Source: an uncultured Clostridia bacterium (GTDB lineage: Bacteria > Bacillota > Clostridia > Oscillospirales > Oscillospiraceae). From it: DNA of 14,337 nt. The stretch lies in assembly GCA_945927915.1 (NCBI GenBank), contig CAMEMX010000013.1, positions 1 to 14,337 on the forward strand, in the 5' to 3' direction. Positions 8,222 through 14,337 of the stretch are shown in pieces. How positions within the stretch are numbered: position 1 is the first letter of the stretch; each line of letters starts with the position of its first letter. The position numbers and the translations under genes are program-made. The notes beneath the pieces are model-generated. The model ran no database searches. It was not told the DNA's origin and worked only from the letters and a program-made list of their open reading frames with translations.

Positions 8222-9574
8222 ATGGAACATTCGGAAGAAGCACAATTCAGAAAAATGACGACCATGCCGGTATCCAAGCTGATCCTCCGTCTCGGCCTGC
8301 CGACTACGGTCAGTATGCTGGTGACGAATCTTTATAACGTGGTGGACACCTGGTTCGTCGGGGAACTTGGGCTGAGCGCAACGGGCGCCGTCGGGGTCGT
8401 GTTCGGCCTGATGGCGATCATTCAGGCCTTCGGCTTCACCTTCGGACACGGCGCGGGCAGCAACATCAGCCGTCTGCTCGGTGCACGCGAAACGGAACGG
8501 GCGCGCAATTTCTCTTCGACCGCCTTTTATCTCTCGCTGGCAGCCGGAGGACTGATCGCCGTCTTCGGGCTGCTGTTCCTGACGCCGCTGTGCAGGGCGC
8601 TCGGCAGTTCAGACTCTATTCTGCCCTACGCAAAGAGCTACGCCGTTTTCATTCTGCTCTCCGCGCCCGCAATGGCGTCGAGCTGTGTGATGAACAACAT
8701 CTTGCGCTACGAGGGCCGCGCCTCGGCCGCGATGGTCGGGCTGGTCTCCGGCAGCATTTTGAACATGGGCGGCGACGCGCTGTTTATCTTCGCGCTGGAT
8801 ATGGACATCGCCGGCGCGGGGCTGTCGACCATGCTCTCGCAGTACGTCTCGTTTTTCATCCTGCTGTGGTTTTTCGTCCGGGGCAAAACGCAAAGCAGCC
8901 TTGCTCCGCGCTATTTCTCGCGCAGCCTTGGTGATATTTGGAACATTCTGAAAACCGGCTTCCCCAGCATGATCCGTCAGGGCCTGAGCAGCGTGTCCAC
9001 AATGGTGCTGAACTGGCAGGCGCTGCCCTTCGGTGACGCCGCCATCGCGGCAATGGGTGTCGTGGCCCGCATTTTCAACTTCCTGTTCAGCGTCGCCCTC
9101 GGCATCGGGCAGGGCTTCCAGCCGGTCTCCTCGTTCAATTTCGGCGCGAAAAAATACGCCCGCGTCAGGAAAGCGCTTCTCTTCACGCTCGCATTCAGCT
9201 CTGTCACGATGCTGTGCTTCACGGCCGGCGGCCTGCTGATCGGCGACCGGCTGGTGCCGCTGTTTCTGGATGACACGGAGGCCATCACGATCGCCCGTTA
9301 CGCCCTGATGCTGCAATGCTGCACACTCATCACCATTCCCGTGTGCGTCTGCGCTAACATGCTGTTTCAGTCCATCGGTCTGGCGGGCAGGGCGTCGCTG
9401 CTCGCCTGCCTGCGCAGCGGCGTGCTCTTTATCCCGGTACTCCTGCTGCTGGCGCACTTTTTCGGCCTGCGCGGCATTGCGTTGGCGCAGCCCGCCGCAG
9501 ACGTCCTTGCAATGCTGATCTCCCTGCCTTTCCTGCTCGGTTTTCTGCATCAGCTCCCGAAAAGTGAAGCCTAA
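8222..9574 (+). CDS. MATE family efflux transporter
   Basis: This is a 450-residue integral membrane exporter of the multidrug and toxic compound extrusion family. Members swap Na+ or H+ for drugs, cations or metabolites. Two homologous MatE halves can be seen, about residues 14-175 and 235-400, each with six hydrophobic segments. The opening SKLILRLGLPTTVSMLVTNLYNVVDTWFVGELG and the second-half GIGQGFQPVSSFNFGAKK are typical of the MepA/DinF-like bacterial branch. AAAGGG (8210-8215) six bases before the ATG supports this start. The gene stands alone behind the asnS terminator, and neither its neighbours nor its sequence shows its substrate. A possible weak terminator follows at about 9716-9750. 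Confidence 0.93.
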   Translation: MEHSEEAQFRKMTTMPVSKLILRLGLPTTVSMLVTNLYNVVDTWFVGELGLSATGAVGVVFGLMAIIQAFGFTFGHGAGSNISRLLGARETERARNFSSTAFYLSLAAGGLIAVFGLLFLTPLCRALGSSDSILPYAKSYAVFILLSAPAMASSCVMNNILRYEGRASAAMVGLVSGSILNMGGDALFIFALDMDIAGAGLSTMLSQYVSFFILLWFFVRGKTQSSLAPRYFSRSLGDIWNILKTGFPSMIRQGLSSVSTMVLNWQALPFGDAAIAAMGVVARIFNFLFSVALGIGQGFQPVSSFNFGAKKYARVRKALLFTLAFSSVTMLCFTAGGLLIGDRLVPLFLDDTEAITIARYALMLQCCTLITIPVCVCANMLFQSIGLAGRASLLACLRSGVLFIPVLLLLAHFFGLRGIALAQPAADVLAMLISLPFLLGFLHQLPKSEA

Positions 9575-9715
9575 ATGCAAGCCTGGATGGAAGAATGCAG
9601 GGAAATCTTCCCGAAATGTTGAAAGCGCTCCGGAAACGGGCGGCAACAGAGGTTGACCGTAATCATAATCCTGTGCGGATTTGGCGAAGGTTATGAACAG
9701 TTTGCACAGCTTTTT

Positions 9716-9750
9716 GCACAGGCGGTAAAGCCTTGTGCGGGTTCCGTTTT
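9716..9750 (+). terminator. Possible weak terminator of the MATE gene
   Basis: GCACAGGC (9716-9723) and GCCTTGTGC (9730-9738) form a stem with one bulged base around a GGTAAA loop. A GTTTTTG run follows about 8 bases later. The distance from stem to T-run is long and the stem imperfect, so this is only a candidate. Confidence 0.3.
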
Positions 9751-9866
9751 TGAATACCTCTCCGGTTTTCGCGTTCCCGCAAATGAACTTCTTTCGTTTC
9801 CGAAAGCGAATTATTGTTTACATAATATTATTTCTTCGTCAGAATCACCATCGACTTTTTTCGACG

Positions 9867-9904
9867 AAAAAATGCAGGATGCCGTCTCGCATCCTGCATT
9901 TTTT
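9867..9904 (-). terminator. Strong Rho-independent terminator after tsaD
   Basis: A perfect 16-base stem (A6 then TGCAGGATGC at 9867-9882, complement at 9889-9904) with a 6-base loop CGTCTC is flanked by CGAC/GTCG that can extend the pairing. On the minus strand it follows the tsaD stop (9911) after 6 bases and gives a T-run. Because both sides carry A/T runs it can also stop plus-strand transcription coming from the MATE gene. Confidence 0.9.
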
Positions 9905-9910
9905 GTCGTG

Positions 9911-10927
9911 TTATATTGTTTCTCCCTCCATGGATTTGGTCGCATACGCATTGAGGGTCTGGTCAGCCAGGTTCCCCGCGAGGTACTCATAGTAGCCCTG
10001 CGCGCCGATCATGGCGGCGTTGTCGCCGCACAGGGACAGGGGCGGCAGGCAAAGGCGCACGCCGCGCTTTTCACACTCGCGCGTCAGGTCGCCGCGGATG
10101 CGGGAATTCGCCGCCACACCGCCCGCAACGGCAAGCGTCGTCCTGCCCGTTTGGTCGAGCGCCGCCATCGTACGCGGAATGAGCATCGCGCTGACCGCGG
10201 CGGAAAAGCTCGCGCAAAGATCGGGGATGCAGACCTCGTCGCCCTTTTGCCGTGTGTTGTGGATCAGGTTGACCGCCGCCGTTTTCAGCCCCGAAAAGGA
10301 CATATCCAGCGGGTTGCCCGACAGCTTCGGGTGCGGCATCGGATAGCGCGTCTCATCGCCGCCGCGCGCCGCTTTGTCCAGCGCAGCCCCGCCGGGATAG
10401 GGCATATCCAGCATTCTGGCGACTTTATCGAAGCATTCACCCGCCGCGTCGTCACGCGTACCGCCGAGAATTTCCATCTCGCAGTAGTCCTTCACGTCAA
10501 CGAGCATCGTGTGCCCGCCGGAGACGACGAGGCACAGGAAAGGCGGCTTCAGATCGGGGTAAGCGATGTAATTCGCGGCGATGTGGCCGCGGATGTGGTG
10601 CACGGGGATGAGAGGCTTGTCCAGCGCCAGCGCAGCCGCCTTGGCAAAATTCACGCCGACGAGCAGCGCGCCGATCAAACCCGGCGCATAGGTCACGGCG
10701 ACCGCGTCGATCTCGTCACGCGTGATCTTCGCCTCGGAAAGCGCCTGCTCCGCAAGGCCGTAGATCGCCTCGATGTGCTTTCTCGACGCGATCTCCGGCA
10801 CGACGCCGCCGTAAATGCGGTGCAGGGGCACCTGCGAGGCAATGCAGTCCGTCAGCACCTCGCGCCCGTCGCGCACGACGGCGACGGCCGTTTCGTCGCA
10901 GGAGGACTCAATCGACAGTATCAGCAT
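9911..10927 (-). CDS. tsaD: tRNA N6-adenosine threonylcarbamoyltransferase
   Basis: TsaD moves the threonylcarbamoyl group from TC-AMP (made by TsaC) to A37 of tRNA, forming t6A, in a complex with TsaB and TsaE in bacteria. The 338 residues match the usual length. The ASKHA-type ATP fold opens with MLILSIESSCDETAVAV. The metal ligands are His111 and His115 in HHIRGH, with Asp302 in GDNAAM (301-306). VVSGGHT (134-140) and VAGGVAAN are the other conserved nucleotide-site blocks. The start overlaps the rimI 3' end by 20 bases, and its ribosome binding site AAAGGAG lies inside the rimI coding sequence 7 bases upstream, so coupling is likely. tsaB and tsaE, frequent neighbours in Bacillota, are absent from this window. 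Confidence 0.97.
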   Translation of the reverse strand: MLILSIESSCDETAVAVVRDGREVLTDCIASQVPLHRIYGGVVPEIASRKHIEAIYGLAEQALSEAKITRDEIDAVAVTYAPGLIGALLVGVNFAKAAALALDKPLIPVHHIRGHIAANYIAYPDLKPPFLCLVVSGGHTMLVDVKDYCEMEILGGTRDDAAGECFDKVARMLDMPYPGGAALDKAARGGDETRYPMPHPKLSGNPLDMSFSGLKTAAVNLIHNTRQKGDEVCIPDLCASFSAAVSAMLIPRTMAALDQTGRTTLAVAGGVAANSRIRGDLTRECEKRGVRLCLPPLSLCGDNAAMIGAQGYYEYLAGNLADQTLNAYATKSMEGETI

Positions 10928-11360
10928 CGGTCAGCTCCTTTCTGAGGATCAGCGCGTCCTCGGTTGGGTTTACATAATATTTTGGACGACGTCCGGCCTC
11001 CACAAAGCCGAGGCTTTGGTAGAGGTTCTGCGCGGGAGTGTTTCCGACGCGCACCTCCAAAAACAGCGCGGTGATGCCCCGGCTGTGCAATTGCGCGATC
11101 AGCGCCGTCATCAGCGCCCGTCCGATGCCCTTATTTCGCCATTCCGGCGCGACGGCGAGGTTCATCACGTCCGCCTCCGGAGCAACGGACTGCGAGCCGA
11201 CATAGCCGATGAGCTTTCCGTCCTCCTCCGCGACAAGCCAAAAGCTGAGCGGATTGGAAAGCTCCGAACGGACGGACGTCTCACTCCACGGATCGGAGAA
11301 GCACCGTTTTTCCAGCGCGGCGATCTGCGCGATATGCGTCTCCTGCATCGGAACGATCAT
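10908..11360 (-). CDS. rimI: Ribosomal protein S18-alanine N-acetyltransferase family (GNAT)
   Basis: This is a 150-residue GNAT-fold acetyltransferase. RimI acetylates the N-terminal alanine of ribosomal protein S18 using acetyl-CoA. The acetyl-CoA loop is RNKGIG (75-80) within LAVAPEWRNKGIGRALM. The catalytic residues of characterised RimI have plausible counterparts at Glu102 (LEVR) and Tyr114 (NLYQSLGF). FSDPWSETSVRSEL near the N-terminus is also RimI-like. The start overlaps the polA stop as ATGA, and the 3' end overlaps tsaD by 20 bases. A rimI-tsaD order is widespread in Bacillota, which supports RimI over a generic GNAT. The exact acetylation target is inferred from the family. Confidence 0.9.
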   Translation of the reverse strand: MIVPMQETHIAQIAALEKRCFSDPWSETSVRSELSNPLSFWLVAEEDGKLIGYVGSQSVAPEADVMNLAVAPEWRNKGIGRALMTALIAQLHSRGITALFLEVRVGNTPAQNLYQSLGFVEAGRRPKYYVNPTEDALILRKELTDADTVD

Positions 11361-13972
11361 TTTGCCTCATACCAGCTTTCTCCCATTTTTGCCTCCGCGA
11401 CGAGCGGGACGGAGAGCCGCACGGCGTTTTCCATCTCCTGCGTGACGATGTCCATCACGCTCTGTGCCTCGAAGGCGGGACACTCGACGATCAGCTCGTC
11501 GTGCACCTGCAAGATCAGCCGCGCCTGCAGCGCCTGCTGCTCCAGCGCGTCGAACACGCGCACCATCGCCAGCTTGATGATGTCCGCCGCCGTGCCCTGG
11601 ATGGGCGTGTTGAGCGCGATGCGCTCCGCGCCGGAGCGGACGTTGAAATTGCTGCTCGTGATCTCCGGGATGCGGCGACGGCGGCCGAACATCGTCGAAA
11701 CGTAGCCCTGCTCGCGGGCGGATGCCACGATGTCGTGCATATACTCCCGCACGCCGGCGTATTTTGTCAGATAGCGGTCGATATAGTCCTTCGCCTCGCG
11801 GCGCGTGACGCCGATGTCCTGCGCCAGTGAGAACTCCGAGATACCGTAGACGATGCCGAAATTGACCGCCTTGGCATGGCGGCGCATCAGAGGATCCACC
11901 TCGGACAGCGGGACGTTAAACACCTGCGACGCGGTGACGGAATGGAAATCCTCGCCGGAGAGGAACGCCTCCTGCATCCGCCTGTCGCCCGCGATGTGCG
12001 CCAGAACGCGCAGCTCGATCTGGCTGTAGTCCGCGTCGACGAACATCCAGCCCTCGCGCGGGACGAACATCTTGCGGATCTCGCTGCCCAGCTCCGTGCG
12101 CACGGGGATGTTTTGCAGGTTCGGCTCGGTCGAGGACAGCCGCCCCGTTGCCGTGACGAGGTTCTGGAAGGTCGTGTGGATGCGGCCGTCGGGGGCGATC
12201 TCCTTTTGCAGGCCGTCGGCGTAGGTCGACTTGAGCTTCGTCAGCATCCGGTAGTCCATGATCGCCTGCACGACGGGGTGCTTGTCCTTCAGCGCCTCGA
12301 GCACCTCGACGTTGGTCGAATAGCCGCTCTTGGTCTTTTTGACAGGCGGCAGGCCGAGCTTTTCAAACAGCAGCACGCCGAGCTGACGGGTAGAATTGAT
12401 GTTGAAGGTCTCCCCCGCCGCGTCGAAGATCAGCGCCTCGCACGCCGCGATCCGCTCGGAAAGCATCTGCCCGAAGTCGGACAGCGCTTTTTTGTCCACG
12501 CGCACGCCGTCGTGCTCCATCTCAGCCAGCACGCGGCACAGCGGCAGCTCGACGTCAAAATAGAGCTTGTCGCTCCCCTGCTCGCGCAGCTTGGCAGAAA
12601 GCAACTCATAAAGCGCCTCTACCATTGCCACCGCGCTGAACAGCGCCCCCTCCGGGGTCGTCTGCCCGACCGTCGGCGGCGTGAAATGCGCATAGCTCTC
12701 GGCAAGCGCGGAAAGCTCATAGCTGCCGCGCGTCGCGTCGAGCAGGTAGGCGGCCAGCGCGGTGTCGAACACAAAGCCGTCAATGGGCAGATCCCGCGCC
12801 AGAAGCGCCCGCATCAGCGGCTTGAGGTCGTGCGTGACCTTCCTCACACGGTCGGAAAGCAGGCCGCGCAAAGCGTCGGGATAGTCCGCGCCGAGCTGCT
12901 CCTGCGTGAAATAATACATCGTGCAGCCGTCCTGCACCGCGCAGGAGGCCATGTCCGCGCCAAAGAGGATCGGCACAGCGTCCCGCGCCGAAAGCTGCCT
13001 GGCAAGTGCCTGCGCCTGCGCAGCATCCTGCACAAGCTCGGTGACGCACTCACCCACGACCGGCTCCGTCTCCTGTTCAGGCGCGTCTTCCTCAAACGCC
13101 GCCGCGCGGAGGCCGTATTTGTCGATCAGCTTCTGGAATTCCAGCTTGGTGAACAGGTCATACAGCGCACGGCGCTTGGGCGGCCGGATCAGGTTCTCCT
13201 GCGGAGCAAATTCGATCGGTGCGTCGCAGCGGATGGTCGCCAGCTCATAGGACAGATACGCCATCTCCCTGCCGTTTTGCAGCTTTTCAAAGAGCTTACC
13301 CTTCATATTTTGCGGCGTCAGGTTCTCATAGACGCCGTCCAGCGTGGCGTATTTTTGCAGCAGATCCTTCGCCGTCTTGGGGCCGACGCCCGCAACGCCG
13401 GGAATATTGTCCGAGCTGTCGCCCATGAGCGCCTTGAGGTCGATCAGACGGATGGGTTCGAGGCCGTATTCCTCCGAAAAGACCTCCGGTGTATAGTTTT
13501 GCGCGGTCGTCTGACCGCCCTGCGTCCGCACGAGGCGGACGGTCACGCAGTCGTTGACGAGCTGCAGGCTGTCGCGGTCGCCCGTGAGGATGACGCATTT
13601 CCAGCCCTCGGCGCAGCAGATGCGCGAGACCGTGCCGATCACGTCATCGGCCTCCCAGCCCTGACATTCATAGATCGGGATGTTCATTGCCTCCAGCACC
13701 TGCTTCATCACGGGCATCTGCATGGCAAGCTCCTCCGGCATGGCGTGCCGCGTCGCCTTATAGCCGTCATAGCGCACATGGCGGAAGGTCGGCCCGTGCA
13801 GGTCAAAGGCGACGCAGAGCGCGTCCGGCGCCTCGTTTTTGACCTCCCGCTGCAAAATATTCAGAAAACCGAAGATCGCATTGGTATAAAAGCCCTCGCG
13901 GGTCGTCAGCGGACGCACGCCGTAAAACGCGCGGTTGATCACGCTGTTGCCGTCCAGGATCATCAGCTTCAT
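11357..13972 (-). CDS. polA: DNA polymerase I (proofreading site degenerate)
   Basis: Pol I fills repair gaps and replaces Okazaki primers. The 871 residues contain three domains. The 5'-nuclease (1 to about 290) has LDGN (6-9), AFDLHG (55-60), EADD (107-110), GDRD (131-134) and MGDSSDNIPG (183-192). A 3'-5' exonuclease-like domain (about 305-465) lacks the acidic residues: the DxE segment is replaced around LFGADMASC (337-344), and the second motif reads HDLKPL (381-386). The polymerase domain (about 470-871) has motif A DADYSQIELR (646-655), motif B RRHAKAVNFGIVYG (697-710) and motif C VHDE (823-826). Polymerase and flap nuclease should be active and proofreading inactive, as in Bacillus-type Pol I. 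The ATG follows GGAGG with a 6-base gap, 13 bases after the cysS stop. The stop overlaps rimI by ATGA. Confidence 0.97.
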   Translation of the reverse strand: MKLMILDGNSVINRAFYGVRPLTTREGFYTNAIFGFLNILQREVKNEAPDALCVAFDLHGPTFRHVRYDGYKATRHAMPEELAMQMPVMKQVLEAMNIPIYECQGWEADDVIGTVSRICCAEGWKCVILTGDRDSLQLVNDCVTVRLVRTQGGQTTAQNYTPEVFSEEYGLEPIRLIDLKALMGDSSDNIPGVAGVGPKTAKDLLQKYATLDGVYENLTPQNMKGKLFEKLQNGREMAYLSYELATIRCDAPIEFAPQENLIRPPKRRALYDLFTKLEFQKLIDKYGLRAAAFEEDAPEQETEPVVGECVTELVQDAAQAQALARQLSARDAVPILFGADMASCAVQDGCTMYYFTQEQLGADYPDALRGLLSDRVRKVTHDLKPLMRALLARDLPIDGFVFDTALAAYLLDATRGSYELSALAESYAHFTPPTVGQTTPEGALFSAVAMVEALYELLSAKLREQGSDKLYFDVELPLCRVLAEMEHDGVRVDKKALSDFGQMLSERIAACEALIFDAAGETFNINSTRQLGVLLFEKLGLPPVKKTKSGYSTNVEVLEALKDKHPVVQAIMDYRMLTKLKSTYADGLQKEIAPDGRIHTTFQNLVTATGRLSSTEPNLQNIPVRTELGSEIRKMFVPREGWMFVDADYSQIELRVLAHIAGDRRMQEAFLSGEDFHSVTASQVFNVPLSEVDPLMRRHAKAVNFGIVYGISEFSLAQDIGVTRREAKDYIDRYLTKYAGVREYMHDIVASAREQGYVSTMFGRRRRIPEITSSNFNVRSGAERIALNTPIQGTAADIIKLAMVRVFDALEQQALQARLILQVHDELIVECPAFEAQSVMDIVTQEMENAVRLSVPLVAEAKMGESWYEAK

Positions 13973-13985
13973 TTCGTTCCTCCAA

Positions 13986-14337
13986 TCAGATGCGCTTCCA
14001 CTTCGCGCCCTGCGGCGTGTCGATGATCTCGATGCCGCGCGATTTCAGCTCGTCGCGGATGCGGTCGGCTTCGGCCCAGTTCTTTGCCTTTTTCGCCTCG
14101 GCGCGGGCAAGGAGCATCGCGTCGATCTCCGGGTCGGACTCCTCCTTCGGCTGCGCGTCGCGCACCTTCTGCGCCGCGGAGAGCAGATTCAGGCCGAGCA
14201 CCTGATCGAAGTCCGCAAACGCCGCCAGCTTGGTCGCGTCGTTGGTCTTTGCCTTGAGGACGTCGTACAGCGCCGTGACCGCCAGCGAGGTGTTGAGGTC
14301 GCCGTTCAGCGCGGTGACGAAGCGCTCGCGCAGCTTG
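13986..14337 (-). CDS. cysS: Cysteinyl-tRNA synthetase, 3' end only
   Basis: Only the C-terminal 116 residues are present; the frame is open at the right edge, with 14336-14334 as the first complete codon. The segment KLRERFVTALNGDLNTSLAVTALYDVL corresponds to the CysRS helical-bundle region (the family pattern F..AL.DDLNT..A...L), and AFADFDQVLGLNLL to the next conserved helix. The tail DAMLLARAEAKKAKNWAEADRIRDELKSRGIEIIDTPQGAKWKR is the hallmark C-terminus of bacterial CysRS. The catalytic HIGH and KMSKS motifs and the zinc site lie outside the window. polA follows after 13 bases, so cysS, polA, rimI and tsaD are probably one operon whose promoter is upstream of the window. Confidence 0.95.
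   Translation of the reverse strand, partial: KLRERFVTALNGDLNTSLAVTALYDVLKAKTNDATKLAAFADFDQVLGLNLLSAAQKVRDAQPKEESDPEIDAMLLARAEAKKAKNWAEADRIRDELKSRGIEIIDTPQGAKWKRI

Larger units (their letters stand above)
9575..9910. other. Gene-free spacer between convergent MATE and tsaD genes
   Basis: I find no supportable gene here. Short frames exist (for example MQAWMEECREIFPKC from 9575), but they lack a ribosome binding site or family resemblance. The right half is clearly AT-richer than the flanks. It contains a tandem 9-base repeat TTTGCACAG (9701-9709 and 9713-9721), an imperfect hairpin at 9716-9738, a 6-base-pair hairpin CTTTCG/CGAAAG (9791-9806) and the tsaD terminator at 9867-9904. It could be a decayed remnant or 3' untranslated sequence. 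Confidence 0.55.

Noticed and set aside
9575-9622. 15-residue frame starting just after the MATE stop (TAAATG)
   Set aside because: It has no convincing ribosome binding site and no similarity, and it is too short to support from sequence alone.
9653-10945. A 430-codon plus-strand open frame opposite tsaD
   Set aside because: Most of it is the complement of tsaD. The unique first part lies in the spacer, with no ribosome binding site and no recognisable protein pattern.
9817-10985. The 14-base string GTTTACATAATATT occurring both in the spacer and inside rimI
   Set aside because: One shared 14-mer of AT-rich sequence in a 14-kb window is within chance expectation, and the rimI copy simply encodes KYYVN.
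11876-14026. A 716-codon open frame on the plus strand opposite polA
   Set aside because: It is a shadow of polA caused by GC-rich codon usage: the composition is Arg/His/Leu/Val/Gln-rich with no recognisable domain, and it covers a well-supported gene.

Overview
The window is a stretch of core chromosome from a GC-rich member of the Bacillota, most likely class Clostridia and probably near Oscillospirales (an inference). Supporting signs are strong AAGGAGG-type ribosome binding sites, a BlaI/M56 pair, a DNA polymerase I without the proofreading residues, and single-gene housekeeping neighbourhoods joined by 4-base ATGA overlaps. I see no phage, transposon, CRISPR, tRNA or rRNA signature. Both ends cut through a gene.

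Layout. (1) Positions 1-3352, plus strand: the 3' end of prfA, then tsaC (threonylcarbamoyl-AMP synthase), coaE (dephospho-CoA kinase) and an M18 metallo-aminopeptidase, closed by a strong hairpin terminator that can also serve the opposite strand. The coaE frame has no stop codon and runs straight into the aminopeptidase, which nevertheless keeps its own ribosome binding site. (2) Positions 3406-5480, minus strand: a two-gene blaI-blaR1-like operon. It encodes a winged-helix repressor and a membrane M56 metallopeptidase whose outer domain resembles RsiV/DUF3298 rather than a penicillin-binding protein. Its promoter carries two BlaI-like half-palindromic operators. (3) Positions 5583-8192, plus strand, divergent from blaI: asnA and asnS, which make asparagine from aspartate and ammonia and load it on tRNA-Asn, followed by a terminator. 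(4) Positions 8222-9574, plus strand: a MATE-family exporter. (5) Positions 9575-9910: a gene-free, AT-richer spacer with small hairpins and the tsaD terminator. (6) Positions 9911-14337, minus strand, transcribed cysS (3' end only) - polA - rimI - tsaD, with tightly overlapping genes.

How the genes work together. TsaC and TsaD are the first and last enzymes of t6A37 tRNA modification and lie on opposite sides of the window. Their usual partners TsaB and TsaE are not here. With PrfA, AsnS and CysS, most of the window serves translation. The BlaI/M56 pair is the only obvious environment-sensing module. The most unusual observation is the coaE-aminopeptidase in-frame junction. The second is the BlaR1-like protein with an RsiV-like sensor and a readable operator layout. 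I found no evidence for a wholly new system.
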